Shown: piece by piece, positions 1 through 9,104 of the stretch
Numbering within the stretch: position 1 is the stretch's first letter
Layout: every line of letters begins with the position of its first letter
Origin: Caldithrix sp964468415
GTDB lineage: Bacteria > Calditrichota > Calditrichia > Calditrichales > Calditrichaceae
Assembly: GCA_964468415.1 (NCBI GenBank)
Contig: CAYXUS010000160.1
Span: 1-64,000 of the forward strand
DNA: 64,000 nucleotides
Reading direction: 5' to 3'
The notes under the pieces: generated by a model
Seen by the model: only the letters and a program-made list of their open reading frames with translations
Told to the model about the DNA's origin: nothing
The model's database searches: none
Translations under genes and position numbers: made by a program

Positions 1-648
1 TTTATCCAGATTAACACCCTGCCGCATGGCTTTGGACGTGTGAATATTATCCCAGGTGTAGGCCAAATGCGTGTAACGAATTTTGTCGAGCATGATGCCG
101 TCAAAAGGAATGCGAAGCGCTTTTTTGACATGATTCAGAAAGTATTCTTTGTACCCGGGATAGGCCAGATTCACATGAATATGCCCGAGAAAAGGATAGG
201 GATGCCGGCATGTTTTGTTATCTTGCAAGTGCACTACCTCCGCGCCGGGATGACGGTCAACAAAATACTGATCTCCCGAAACAATAAACCAGGCATGCAC
301 TTTAATGTGATTTTGGTGCGCCGCTTTTACAAACCGGTACAAAAGCAAACTATCTTTCAGGCATTTGTAGTAATGAAAATATTTTTCCTTTTTTGTCTTT
401 TTGTATTGTTGCAGGTAATAATCGGCATAGGTAAAATCGGACGGATAAACCGTCGCACCCGCTTCTCCCTTCACCAAGAGGAAGACATCCGTAACATCGT
501 TATTTTTAAGTGTGTTAATGAGATTCGTCTCCGGCGTATCCTCACACAGGCTAACCGGCCACAGGAACACCCCGATCGGTTGCCCCGAGTAGGATCGTTG
601 AACAGATAAAAGGAAGAACAGAAGCAAAGCAAACAGGTGTTTTCTCAT
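1..648 (-). CDS. Secreted glycoside-hydrolase-like TIM-barrel protein, C-terminus cut by window edge
   Basis: The frame is open from an ATG at 648 to base 1, so 216 N-terminal residues are visible and the C-terminus lies outside the window. Residues 1-22 form a signal peptide (MRKH, then a Leu/Phe-rich core), so the protein is exported. The body has the beta-alpha pattern of the putative glycoside hydrolase (GHL10/DUF4015-like) barrels, including a strand ending FDGIMLDKIRY, which matches the conserved 'DGI.LD.IRY' strand of that group. AAGGA lies 7 nt before the start. Family placement comes from this motif and the overall style only; the substrate is unknown. It diverges from the aminopeptidase gene at 852. 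Confidence 0.6.
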   Translation of the reverse strand, partial: MRKHLFALLLFFLLSVQRSYSGQPIGVFLWPVSLCEDTPETNLINTLKNNDVTDVFLLVKGEAGATVYPSDFTYADYYLQQYKKTKKEKYFHYYKCLKDSLLLYRFVKAAHQNHIKVHAWFIVSGDQYFVDRHPGAEVVHLQDNKTCRHPYPFLGHIHVNLAYPGYKEYFLNHVKKALRIPFDGIMLDKIRYTHLAYTWDNIHTSKAMRQGVNLDK

Positions 649-688
649 CTCAAAATCCTTAAACGTCCTTTTTTAGCGCTCTTGTGGG

Positions 689-717
689 AAAATAAACAGA
701 ACAAAGATAAATGTCAA
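689..717 (-). promoter_or_regulatory. Sigma70-type promoter for the GH-like gene
   Basis: On the minus strand TTGACA (717-712) and TATTTT (694-689) are separated by 17 bp, about 40 nt upstream of the start codon at 648. Six of six -35 bases match the sigma70 consensus. Confidence 0.55.
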
Positions 718-789
718 GAACATATATTCCGTTTTATTACTTTTGGTGAAAATTTAATTTCATTTTCTCCCCCATCCCCTCTCTTCCTT

Positions 790-818
790 TTGATTGCTTG
801 CTAAAAGAGTCGTATATT
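790..818 (+). promoter_or_regulatory. Sigma70-type promoter for the M29 aminopeptidase
   Basis: TTGATT (790-795) and TATATT (813-818) with a 17-bp spacer, followed by an A+T-rich leader and AAAGGAAG just before the ATG at 852. Confidence 0.55.
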
Positions 819-851
819 CTTTTTTAAATTCACCAAACGAAAGGAAGTAAC

Positions 852-2087
852 ATGAGACCGAATATTCCCCGCGAAAAATTGGAAAAATGGGCGGATTACC
901 TGCTTGATTATTCGTTGGGCGGCGTGCAAAAAGACGACGTAATTATGCTAAAGGGCGAACACATCACCTGGCCGCTTTTGGAAGTGTTGCAGGAAAAGAT
1001 CATCAAAGCCGGGGGCATTCCCGATATGAATATTGTGGCGCCCGATAACGATCGCGGTAAGGTTTGGGGCGCGGCCATGGCCCGCTACGGAACCGAAGAA
1101 CAAATCAAACGCGTACCGCAGTGGCACATCGATCGTTACATGGCCATGACCAAGTACATTGAGGTTTTGGGCGCCGAAAATCCCGAATTGTTCGCCAATT
1201 TACCCGAAGAAACTTCGCAAGCGGTGATGCGCGCCGATGAACCGGTTAAGGAAATTCGCCTGCTAAAACCCTGGGTTTTGACCTTATTCCCCACACAGGG
1301 CTTTGCCGATATGGAAGGAATGAGTCTGGAACGCTACACCGAAGTAGTGGTCAATGCTTCCATGGTCGATCCGCGCATGCTGGACGAAGTGGAAGAAGAC
1401 ATCTATCGTCTGATGGATCAAAGCAAACAAATCCGCATTATTACCGAGCATCCGCACACGGGCAAAGAACTGGAATTGACCATGGACATCGATCAACGCT
1501 ATGCCATCAAATGCACGGGCAAACGCAACTTCCCGGACGGCGAAGTGTTTACCAGCCCCAATGCCGACACGGTTAACGGCGAAATTTTTGTCGATTTGCC
1601 GGTTTCGTTCGTGGGGCAAACCATTCAGGGCATTTATTTGAAGTTCGAAGATGGCAAAATTGTGGATTACAAAGCGGATAACGGACACGAAACACTGCAA
1701 AAAATCATCGAAACCGACGAAGGTTCGCACCGCTTAGGAGAAGTGGCATTGGGCATGAACAACGGCATCGAAGAAGTTCTTAAACATCCTTTGTTCGTGG
1801 AAAAGGTCGGCGGTACCCTGCACATTGCCATCGGTGCCAGCTACCCCGAATGTTACGTGAAAGACCCGGCATCGGAAGAAGGACGCAAACTGGCCGATGA
1901 ATTACACAAACGCGGCAAATTAAACCGTTCGGCCCAGCATGTGGATATCGTCACAGATTTCCGTCCCGGGGGCAGCGGACGCGCGGTGTACCTGGATGAC
2001 GTAAAACTGGAAATTAAAGACAATATTTGGGTTGTCCCGGAAGAGCACAAAGTAAAAGGAAAGTTCGGCATCGAATCACGCTGGTAA
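852..2087 (+). CDS. M29-family metallo-aminopeptidase
   Basis: 411 residues, the usual length of thermophilic aminopeptidases of peptidase family M29 (AmpS/aminopeptidase T), which remove N-terminal residues from peptides with a two-metal centre. The metal-ligand blocks are all visible: E231 in FPDGEVFTSP, E297 in RLGEVALG, H324 in LHIAIG, and H363 and D365 in NRSAQHVDIV. No signal peptide is seen, so it is probably cytoplasmic. AAAGGAAG precedes the ATG. It has its own promoter and a hairpin terminator, so it is monocistronic. A distant relative lies at 49513. Confidence 0.9.
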   Translation: MRPNIPREKLEKWADYLLDYSLGGVQKDDVIMLKGEHITWPLLEVLQEKIIKAGGIPDMNIVAPDNDRGKVWGAAMARYGTEEQIKRVPQWHIDRYMAMTKYIEVLGAENPELFANLPEETSQAVMRADEPVKEIRLLKPWVLTLFPTQGFADMEGMSLERYTEVVVNASMVDPRMLDEVEEDIYRLMDQSKQIRIITEHPHTGKELELTMDIDQRYAIKCTGKRNFPDGEVFTSPNADTVNGEIFVDLPVSFVGQTIQGIYLKFEDGKIVDYKADNGHETLQKIIETDEGSHRLGEVALGMNNGIEEVLKHPLFVEKVGGTLHIAIGASYPECYVKDPASEEGRKLADELHKRGKLNRSAQHVDIVTDFRPGGSGRAVYLDDVKLEIKDNIWVVPEEHKVKGKFGIESRW

Positions 2088-2114
2088 AATCTTACAAACA
2101 AAAAACATTTGCAA

Positions 2115-2147
2115 GGCAGAGAACCCCTTCTGTTCTCTGCCTTTTCA
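2115..2147 (+). terminator. Rho-independent terminator after the aminopeptidase
   Basis: Perfect 9-bp stem GGCAGAGAA/TTCTCTGCC (2115-2123 and 2133-2141) with a 9-nt loop, followed by TTTT. It lies 27 nt past the stop codon. Confidence 0.8.
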
Positions 2148-2148
2148 T

Positions 2149-2712
2149 TTATGCCGAATCCAGGTCTTCGAGTTGCAAAACATTGTGGCACTGTTCGATA
2201 ATGCCAAACGAGGGGTAATTAACCAACATGGAATACAAACTCACCACTCCGTAAATGCCCAAAACGCGTAGCTGCCCGCTTACGGCAAATTCGATAAAGC
2301 CCAACAAAGCCACCACGTTGGCCAGCGACCAAATAACCATGTAATAGCGCCGCAACAACATTAGCGCCTTTAACAACACATCTGCATTGGTACCGAACTC
2401 CGCCACAAAGTCGGAAACATCCACGTTAGTAATGTCAATCTTTTTCTTACGCGCCCTCCAGATGAGCTTTTTGGGATTAAGGTAAGTACGCTTCATGTGG
2501 AACACAAGGTACAACAAAATAATGGCAATAATTAAAAACACATTGCTTAACGGGTCTTTACCGGTTGCCGTTTCTGCGGGGGCAACCACGCCGCTTTTTG
2601 CCAGAAAATATCCGATAAGCAGCAACGTTACAATCCCGGCAAAAATTCCGATCCACAGCACCCGATTCACCCGGTACAAATTGCGTAGTTTTTGTCTCAG
2701 CTTTTCGTCCAC
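2149..2712 (-). CDS. Unknown four-helix membrane protein
   Basis: 187 residues, starting at a GTG (2712-2710) with AAAGGGG upstream. I do not recognise the family. Four hydrophobic helices are visible: about residues 20-38, 57-72, 123-141 and 146-165. A basic cytoplasmic loop (KKLIWRARKKK) lies between helices 2 and 3, with a short acidic N-terminal head and a C-terminal tail. There is no signal peptide or lipobox. It follows secA on the same strand but is separated from it by a strong terminator, so it is probably expressed separately. It converges on the aminopeptidase gene with almost no gap. Confidence 0.65.
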   Translation of the reverse strand: MDEKLRQKLRNLYRVNRVLWIGIFAGIVTLLLIGYFLAKSGVVAPAETATGKDPLSNVFLIIAIILLYLVFHMKRTYLNPKKLIWRARKKKIDITNVDVSDFVAEFGTNADVLLKALMLLRRYYMVIWSLANVVALLGFIEFAVSGQLRVLGIYGVVSLYSMLVNYPSFGIIEQCHNVLQLEDLDSA

Positions 2713-2790
2713 GTATTTCCCCTTTCTTTAGCCCATACCATTCGATTTTAGTAATCTCGCAGCCAAAACACAAAAAAATTTCTTTCCGAC

Positions 2791-2813
2791 AAAAAACCCG
2801 GCATAAAGCCGGG
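2791..2813 (-). terminator. Rho-independent terminator after secA
   Basis: On the minus strand the 6-bp stem GCCCGGC...GCCGGG with a 5-nt loop is followed by six T. It lies about 10 nt past the secA stop. Confidence 0.85.
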
Positions 2814-2822
2814 CTAAAAAAT

Positions 2823-5789
2823 TTATTGTATTTTTCCGTGACAATGCTTGTATTTTTTGCCACTGCCACACGGGCACGGATCGTTCGGTCGAATTTTAAC
2901 GCCCACGCGAATCGGCTGTTTTTTGCTGGAACGTTGCTTACCGGCCTTTTGGATGTCGCTTTCTTCCTGCATTTCGCCGGCCTGCAAACCAAGCCCTGTC
3001 GCCGATTCGTGAATTAGCTGCATGCGTTGCGGCTGGCGTTTGCGTGCCTCGGCACGGTTTACCGGCTCGTCCACTACCTGAAATTTCCACAACCAGCGCA
3101 AAGTTTCTTCGTTAATCGTGTGAATCAACCTTTCAAACATGTTGTACGCTTCGCGCTTGTATTCTATCAGCGGATCTTTTTGGCCGTAGGCCCGCAAATG
3201 GATACCTTCTTTCAGAATATCCATCTGGTACAAATGGTCTTTCCACTTGTCATCAATCACATTCAAAATGAAATAGCGCTCCAGAACCGACATACGTTCG
3301 CGACCGATGCGGCTTTCTTTCAATTCGTAAATGCGCATGGCCTGATCGCGAATGTAATCGCGCAGGCTGTCATGATCGTATTGCTCCAGATTTTCCCGAA
3401 CCTGTACCAGGCTAATATTGAGTACGTTGCCAATTTCCGCTTCCAGCGCGTCCAGGTCCCATTCGTCGGGCCGGCTGTTGCGCGGCACGTACATGTCTAA
3501 AACATGGTCAATGTACTCGTCCAGAATGCTTTCTACCTCTTCACGGGTATCTTCCTGCAGCAAGGCCACCCGACGCCGGTCGTAAATAATCTCACGTTGC
3601 TGATTCATCACGTCGTCGTATTCCAGCAACCGTTTACGAATGGCAAAGTTCTGAGCTTCGACCTTTTTCTGCGCTTTTTCGATGGAACGGGAAATCATGG
3701 GGTGCGTAATCACTTCCCCTTCCTGAATGCCCAGGCGATCCATGATGCGTGCCACCCGATCGCTACCGAACAGACGCATCAAATCGTCTTCCAGGCTTAA
3801 AAAGAACACACTGCTTCCCGGATCACCCTGACGTCCGGCACGCCCGCGCAACTGACGGTCGATACGTCGCGATTCATGGCGTTCGGTACCAATAATGGCC
3901 AAACCGCCTACTTCGCGCACGCCCTCGCCCAGTTTAATATCGGTACCACGTGCGGCCATGTTGGTGGCAATGGTCACGGCCTGGGGTTCACCGGCATGGG
4001 CGATAATTTCTGCCTCACGTTTGTGGTGTTTGGCATTCAATACGTTGTGCGGAATGCCGCGCCGTTTGAGCATGCGGCTCAGGATTTCCGAAACTTCCAC
4101 CGTCGTAGTACCCACCAGAACGGGGCGTCCTTTTTCCCGCTCTTTGATGATTTGCTCGATCACCGCATTGTATTTTTCCCGCTTACTGCGATACACCACA
4201 TCGTCGTGGTCAATACGAATGACGGGTTTGTTGGTGGGAATTACCACGACATCCAGTTTGTAAATTTCCCAGAATTCGGCGGCTTCTGTTTCGGCCGTAC
4301 CGGTCATACCGGCCAATTTATCGTACATGCGGAAGTAATTTTGCAGGGTAATGGTAGCCAGTGTTTGCGTTTCTTTCTCGATTTGGACGTTTTCTTTGGC
4401 CTCAATAGCCTGATGTAAACCATCGCTGTAACGGCGTCCTTCCAGAATACGACCGGTAAATTCGTCCACAATAAGCACTTTGCCATCCTGCACCACATAT
4501 TCCTGGTCTTTTTCGTACAGGGTGTAGGCCCGCAGCAATTGCGAAATGTTCTGCAACTTGTCGCTGCGTTCGGCAAACAGGGTGTGGACTTCTTCCTTTT
4601 TAATGAGTTTTTCTTCTTCGGACAAATTGGGATCGTTTTCGATTTTGGCGATTTCTTCCCCCAGATCGGGCAGGACAAACAGCTCGGGATCGTTGGGATT
4701 CAATTCTTCGCGGCCTTTTTCGGTCAAATCGATGATGTGATTTTTCTCATCGATAACAAAATACAAATCGCCGAAGTAGGTTTCATCGGAAACTTTATTC
4801 TGGCCCTTGTCGCGATAATATTCGTTTTCGATTTGTTGCACCAGCGTTTTAATGCCTTTTTCGTGGTACAGCTTAAGCAGCTTTTTGTGTTTGGGAGCGC
4901 CATGCGAAGCAATGAACAATTTAATGCCTGCCTCGCGCTCCTTGCCTTCTTTAAGCAAGTTTTCCGCTTCGAGAATCAGACGGTTGACCAACCGATTTTG
5001 CTTGGCTACCAGACTTTCTACGTAGGGCTTTAGCTCTTTAAATTTGTACGAGGTACTGTCGCCACTTACCGGTCCACTAATGATCAACGGAGTACGGGCT
5101 TCGTCGATTAAAACACTATCCACCTCATCCACTATGGCGTAATGATGGCCACGAATTTGCACGATATCGTCAGGGCTGGAGGCCATATTGTCGCGCAAAT
5201 AGTCGAAACCGAATTCGTTGTTTGTGCCGTAAGTAATATCGCAACTGTAGGCTTCGCGGCGCTGGGCCGAATCCATATTGCTCAAAATCACGCCCACGGT
5301 CAGGCCAAGAAATTTGTACACTTCGCCCATCCATTCCGCGTCACGCTGGGCCAAATAATCGTTAACCGTTACCAGATGGGCGCCTTTGCCTTCCAGGGCG
5401 TTTAAATACAAGGGTAAGGTTGCCACCAGCGTTTTACCTTCACCGGTAGCCATTTCGGCAATTTTGCCCTGGTGCAACACAATTCCACCGATTAACTGCA
5501 CGTCAAACGGAACCATGTCCCAGGTAATCTCGCGGCCCACAACTTTCCACTTTTTGCCCAGCAAGCGTTTACAGGCCTGCTTTACCACGGCAAAAGCCTC
5601 AGGCAGAAGGTCGTCCAGAGTCTCACCCTCTTTTAAGCGCTGGCGAAACTCTTCGGTTTTGCCCTGCAATTCTTCGTCGCTCAACTTTTCGAACTGATCG
5701 AAATAATTATTTATCTGATGGACAATGGGCCACAATTTTTTAACATCGCGTTCGTGCTTTGTGCCAAAAATTTTTGTAATGATACTCAT
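2823..5789 (-). CDS. secA: Protein translocase ATPase SecA
   Basis: 988 residues. SecA pushes preproteins through SecYEG using ATP. The Walker A motif MATGEGKT is at 113-120 and the DEVD box at 221-224, followed by the IDEARTPLIISGP signature. The helicase-like second domain contains TNMAARGTDIKLG and GRAGRQGDPG. The C-terminus carries the zinc-binding SecB-contact motif CPCGSGKKYKHCHG. The stretch between ISGP and the conserved LLRAY is roughly 90 residues longer than in E. coli SecA. This enlargement of the cross-linking domain is typical of Bacteroidetes/Chlorobi-type SecA. The gene starts 6 nt after the metallophosphatase stop and is the last gene of the thiolase-hbd-nusB unit. Confidence 0.98.
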   Translation of the reverse strand: MSIITKIFGTKHERDVKKLWPIVHQINNYFDQFEKLSDEELQGKTEEFRQRLKEGETLDDLLPEAFAVVKQACKRLLGKKWKVVGREITWDMVPFDVQLIGGIVLHQGKIAEMATGEGKTLVATLPLYLNALEGKGAHLVTVNDYLAQRDAEWMGEVYKFLGLTVGVILSNMDSAQRREAYSCDITYGTNNEFGFDYLRDNMASSPDDIVQIRGHHYAIVDEVDSVLIDEARTPLIISGPVSGDSTSYKFKELKPYVESLVAKQNRLVNRLILEAENLLKEGKEREAGIKLFIASHGAPKHKKLLKLYHEKGIKTLVQQIENEYYRDKGQNKVSDETYFGDLYFVIDEKNHIIDLTEKGREELNPNDPELFVLPDLGEEIAKIENDPNLSEEEKLIKKEEVHTLFAERSDKLQNISQLLRAYTLYEKDQEYVVQDGKVLIVDEFTGRILEGRRYSDGLHQAIEAKENVQIEKETQTLATITLQNYFRMYDKLAGMTGTAETEAAEFWEIYKLDVVVIPTNKPVIRIDHDDVVYRSKREKYNAVIEQIIKEREKGRPVLVGTTTVEVSEILSRMLKRRGIPHNVLNAKHHKREAEIIAHAGEPQAVTIATNMAARGTDIKLGEGVREVGGLAIIGTERHESRRIDRQLRGRAGRQGDPGSSVFFLSLEDDLMRLFGSDRVARIMDRLGIQEGEVITHPMISRSIEKAQKKVEAQNFAIRKRLLEYDDVMNQQREIIYDRRRVALLQEDTREEVESILDEYIDHVLDMYVPRNSRPDEWDLDALEAEIGNVLNISLVQVRENLEQYDHDSLRDYIRDQAMRIYELKESRIGRERMSVLERYFILNVIDDKWKDHLYQMDILKEGIHLRAYGQKDPLIEYKREAYNMFERLIHTINEETLRWLWKFQVVDEPVNRAEARKRQPQRMQLIHESATGLGLQAGEMQEESDIQKAGKQRSSKKQPIRVGVKIRPNDPCPCGSGKKYKHCHGKIQ

Positions 5790-5795
5790 GTTTTT

Positions 5796-6506
5796 TTAAT
5801 ACCCCTTTAGTAAGCGTTCGGCTAAAAATGTTGGTAAACCGGATTTTATGATTTTTTGATAGGTACGTTCAACTTCATATTTTAAACGGACATAATTGAC
5901 TTTCCCCGTTTCCGGGTCGAAAATAACAAAACAAGAGCGTGGATCGCCGTCACGCGGTTGCCCCACACTCCCTACATTAACGATATATTTTTCATTTGGT
6001 TCAATTTTAACATCGCCTTTAAACGTTTCGGTTTGGCTGTAAACCACCGGAACGTGCGAATGGCCGACAAAACAAACGTTTTGCTTAAAACTTTGCATTT
6101 CTACCCGCGCGTCGTTTTGCGAGAGGATGTAATACCAATGCGAAGGTTTGGAAGGAGAAGCATGAACCATTATCATCGATTCCGTTTGATAAATGAACGG
6201 GAGCTGTTTTAAAAATTCCTGATTCTCCTTCGTCAACCGGTCCATTGTCCAATAGGTCGCCATTTTCGCATACTGATTAAAATATTCGATGCGTGCCAAC
6301 CCAATGGCGGCATAATCGTGATTTCCCATCAAGGTCACTTTACACTTTTGCCGCACAATATCCACGCATTCGTTGGGATTGGGACCGTAGCCGACCACAT
6401 CGCCCAAACAATAGATCTCTTTGATGCCCTGTCCGCTAATGTAATCCAGTGCGGTGCTCAGCGCTTCCAGATTCCCATGAATATCCGAAATTATTGCAAT
6501 TGCCAT
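5796..6506 (-). CDS. Calcineurin-like metallophosphoesterase (YfcE/MJ0936 type)
   Basis: 236 residues from the ATG at 6506, which gives the typical N-terminus MAIAIISDIHGN; an in-frame ATG four codons upstream (6518) overlaps the nusB stop and is the alternative. All metal-binding blocks are present: DIHGN, GDVVGYGPNP, GNHD, VHAS and GHSH, then the family's NVGSVGQPRDGD. Relatives are small cytoplasmic phosphodiesterases or phosphatases of broad specificity, and the substrate cannot be read from the sequence. Neither start has a strong Shine-Dalgarno sequence, which fits translational coupling to nusB. Confidence 0.85.
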   Translation of the reverse strand: MAIAIISDIHGNLEALSTALDYISGQGIKEIYCLGDVVGYGPNPNECVDIVRQKCKVTLMGNHDYAAIGLARIEYFNQYAKMATYWTMDRLTKENQEFLKQLPFIYQTESMIMVHASPSKPSHWYYILSQNDARVEMQSFKQNVCFVGHSHVPVVYSQTETFKGDVKIEPNEKYIVNVGSVGQPRDGDPRSCFVIFDPETGKVNYVRLKYEVERTYQKIIKSGLPTFLAERLLKGY

Positions 6507-6510
6507 ATTG

Positions 6511-6978
6511 TCAATCATTTAACTTTATTTTTGTAATCAGCCCTCGCCCCGACTTTTTAATCAATTTTTCCTGTTTCAGTTCTTTCAACAGGGCATCCAG
6601 CAGCCCATTGATAAATTTCCCTGTTTTGGATGTGCTGTACTTTTTGCCGATTTCAATCATTTCGTCAATGGTCACTTCCGGGGGAATATCTTCGAAAAAC
6701 ATAAATTCGACCATTGCCATGCGCAACAGCACCCGATCGATAATGGCTACCCGGCTAAAGTCCCAGTTGATTAGTTTGGCTTTAATGCGTTGATCCAATT
6801 CGTCCCGATGTTCCAGGTAATGCTTAATGACCTTTTCCACAAAGGGCGAAATGGTTTTGCCGTTTTTTTCGTCTTCTAACAAATAAGCTAATTGCTCGTC
6901 CACCGGAATCGGATTGAATTCCTGAGCAAACAGAACCTTTAGAACAAGCTCCCGTTCTTTTCTTCGTGTCATTTTCAC
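6511..6978 (-). CDS. nusB: Transcription antitermination factor NusB
   Basis: 155 residues. NusB binds boxA RNA with S10 (NusE) and promotes rRNA antitermination. The helical family pattern is clear: TRRKERELVLKVLFAQEF at the N-terminus, DFSRVAIIDRVLLRMAMVEF in the middle, and the signature block PPEVTIDEMIEIGKKYSTSKTGKFINGLLD, given here only for location (about residues 98-128). The start is a GTG overlapping the hbd TGA (GTGA); an ATG two codons later is possible. The C-terminal tail is basic (LIKKSGRGLITKIKLND), about 15 residues longer than E. coli NusB. Confidence 0.92.
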   Translation of the reverse strand: MKMTRRKERELVLKVLFAQEFNPIPVDEQLAYLLEDEKNGKTISPFVEKVIKHYLEHRDELDQRIKAKLINWDFSRVAIIDRVLLRMAMVEFMFFEDIPPEVTIDEMIEIGKKYSTSKTGKFINGLLDALLKELKQEKLIKKSGRGLITKIKLND

Positions 6979-7823
6979 TCGTACGTGTAAAATCCTTTTT
7001 TAGTTTTTCTACCCAAATGTCCGGCAGCTACCATCTTTTTCAGTAAAGGACAGGGGCGATATTTCGGATCGCCATAGCCTTTGTAAAGCACCTCCATTAT
7101 GTGCAAACAAACATCCAGCCCGATAAAATCGGCCAGAGTAAGCGGGCCCATCGGATGGTTCATGCCCAGTTTCATTACCGTGTCGATGGCTTCTTTACTG
7201 GCCACGCCTTCCATTAGCGCATAAATCGCTTCATTAATCATGGGCATAAGCACCCGGTTCGAAATAAATCCGGGATAATCGTTCACTTCTACCGGCGTTT
7301 TTTGTAAAGCCTTGGACATTTCGAACACGTAGTTAAACGTTTCGTCCGAGGTGGCCAGTCCGCGAATAATTTCCACCAATTCCATGACCGGCACCGGATT
7401 CATGAAATGCATGCCAATCACCTTATCGGGCCGCGAAGTTACCGCCGCCAGTTCCGTAATGGAAATGGAAGATGTATTAGATGCCAAAATGGTTTCTGCA
7501 GGACAAATTTCGTCCAGTTGTTTGAATATTTTTTTCTTTAGTTCATCGTTTTCAATGACGGCCTCCACCACCAATTCCGCATCTTTAGCCGCTTCCATTT
7601 GCGTTACCGGATGGATGCGTTGTAAGGTTTCCTGCACCTGGGCTTCGTTAATCGTACCTTTTTTTAATTGCCGGTTCAAATTCTTCTCGATTTTGCCCAA
7701 AGCGGAATTTAAAATTTCTTCATTAATATCGATTAATGCAACTTCATTTCCGAACAATGCAAAAACATGGGCAATGCCATTTCCCATGGTTCCTGCGCCA
7801 ATAACTGCAATTTTTTTCGCCAT
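6975..7823 (-). CDS. hbd: 3-hydroxybutyryl-CoA dehydrogenase
   Basis: 282 residues, the standard length of single-domain-pair 3-hydroxyacyl-CoA dehydrogenases. It interconverts acetoacetyl-CoA and 3-hydroxybutyryl-CoA with NAD(H). The Rossmann motif GAGTMGNGIA is at 9-18, the catalytic His lies in the conserved HFMNPVPVMELVEI block, and the C-terminal dimerisation domain ends with GRKTKKGFYTY. AGGGGG precedes the ATG. It follows the thiolase by 17 nt, so the two form a C4 acyl-CoA module (butyrate-type fermentation, polyhydroxybutyrate or beta-oxidation); nothing in this window decides the direction. Confidence 0.95.
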   Translation of the reverse strand: MAKKIAVIGAGTMGNGIAHVFALFGNEVALIDINEEILNSALGKIEKNLNRQLKKGTINEAQVQETLQRIHPVTQMEAAKDAELVVEAVIENDELKKKIFKQLDEICPAETILASNTSSISITELAAVTSRPDKVIGMHFMNPVPVMELVEIIRGLATSDETFNYVFEMSKALQKTPVEVNDYPGFISNRVLMPMINEAIYALMEGVASKEAIDTVMKLGMNHPMGPLTLADFIGLDVCLHIMEVLYKGYGDPKYRPCPLLKKMVAAGHLGRKTKKGFYTYE

Positions 7824-7840
7824 TTTTTCGTCCCCCTGCC

Positions 7841-9028
7841 TTACAAACGTTCAACAATTACTGTGGATGCTTCGCCACCGCCAATGCACAATGAGGCCAC
7901 ACCCCGTTTGGCGTTTTTGCGCCTCATGGCAAACAACAGCGTCGTTAAAATTCGTGCTCCGCTGGCTCCAATGGGATGGCCAAGCGCCACGGCGCCGCCA
8001 TGAATGTTTACCTTGTCGGTCGAAAGCTTTAACAAACGATTGTTAATAATCGATACGACGGCAAAAGCTTCGTTGATTTCAAAGAGATCGATGTCATCGA
8101 CCGTTAAATCGGCCTTTTTTAAGGCCAGCTTAATGGCATCGGCCGGGGCCGTGGTGAAATACTGAGGCTCTTTAGCCGCCGAGGCCTGAGCCACAATTTT
8201 AACCAGCGGGGTTAATCCCAATTCTTCCGCTTTCTCTTTAGCCATAACCACCACGGCAGCAGCTCCATCGTTAATTTTGGAGGCATTGGCCGCCGTTACG
8301 GTTCCGTCCTTTTGAAAAGCAGGACGGAGTTTGGGCATTTTTTCGAAGTTCACCCGCGCGGGTTCTTCATCTTTGTCCACAATCACCGGATCGCCCTTGC
8401 GCTGCGGAATTTCTACCGGAACGATTTCGTCATCGAACCAACCGTTTTTTTGCGCTTCCAATGCTCTGCGGTAACTTTCGGCAGCAAATTCGTCTTGTTC
8501 TTCCCGGGTAATGTTGCATTCTTTGGCACAAAGCTCGGCGGCATTTCCCATGTGAAAGTTGTTGTACACATCCCACAATCCGTCTTTGATCATGCCGTCC
8601 ACCAATTCTCCGTGCCCAAGGCGATAGCCAAAACGTCCGTTCGGTACATAGTAAGGAATTTGACTCATGTTTTCCATGCCACCGGCCACAATCACATCGG
8701 CATCTCCGACCATAATTGCCTGGGCGGCCAACATTACGGCTTTGAGGCCCGATCCGCAAACCTTGTTGATGGTCATACAGGTTACGGAGGAGCTTAACCC
8801 GGCTCCCAGAGCTGCCTGACGCGCCGGTGCCTGGCCTTCGTTAGCGGTGATCACATTTCCCATAATCACTTCGTCAACCGCATCAAAGGGCGTTTTCGAA
8901 CGTTCCAGTGCCGCTTTAATAGCAATGCTCCCCAGTTTGGTGGCGGGAACATCTTTAAAGACTCCGCCAAAACTTCCCACCGGGGTACGCGCTGCGCCTA
9001 CAATAACTACTTCTCTCAAGTTTTTCAT
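7841..9028 (-). CDS. thlA: Acetyl-CoA C-acetyltransferase (thiolase)
   Basis: 395 residues from the ATG at 9028. An in-frame TTG five codons upstream is rejected because it lies inside the Shine-Dalgarno GGGGGAG, 7 nt before the ATG. The enzyme condenses two acetyl-CoA to acetoacetyl-CoA or runs in reverse. The nucleophile C91 sits in INKVCGSGLKA, H351 in GHPIGASGAR and the second active-site C381 in SLCIGGGEAS, so the full catalytic set is present. It is the first gene of the unit running through hbd, nusB and the metallophosphatase to secA. The gene symbol is by function, not proven orthology. Confidence 0.95.
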   Translation of the reverse strand: MKNLREVVIVGAARTPVGSFGGVFKDVPATKLGSIAIKAALERSKTPFDAVDEVIMGNVITANEGQAPARQAALGAGLSSSVTCMTINKVCGSGLKAVMLAAQAIMVGDADVIVAGGMENMSQIPYYVPNGRFGYRLGHGELVDGMIKDGLWDVYNNFHMGNAAELCAKECNITREEQDEFAAESYRRALEAQKNGWFDDEIVPVEIPQRKGDPVIVDKDEEPARVNFEKMPKLRPAFQKDGTVTAANASKINDGAAAVVVMAKEKAEELGLTPLVKIVAQASAAKEPQYFTTAPADAIKLALKKADLTVDDIDLFEINEAFAVVSIINNRLLKLSTDKVNIHGGAVALGHPIGASGARILTTLLFAMRRKNAKRGVASLCIGGGEASTVIVERL

Positions 9029-9065
9029 TATCAACTCCCCCAAAATATTTGTGATAAGTTAATGC

Positions 9066-9094
9066 AATCTAAGCATTTTAGATAACCCATGCAA
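9066..9094 (-). promoter_or_regulatory. Promoter of the thiolase-secA unit with an inverted repeat over the -10
   Basis: On the minus strand TTGCAT (9094-9089) and TAGATT (9071-9066) are spaced by 17 bp. The inverted repeat ATCTAA-N5-TTAGAT (9067-9083) covers the -10 and part of the spacer, a position where a repressor could act. The repressor is not identified. Confidence 0.45.
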
Positions 9095-9104
9095 GAAAGG
9101 GAAT

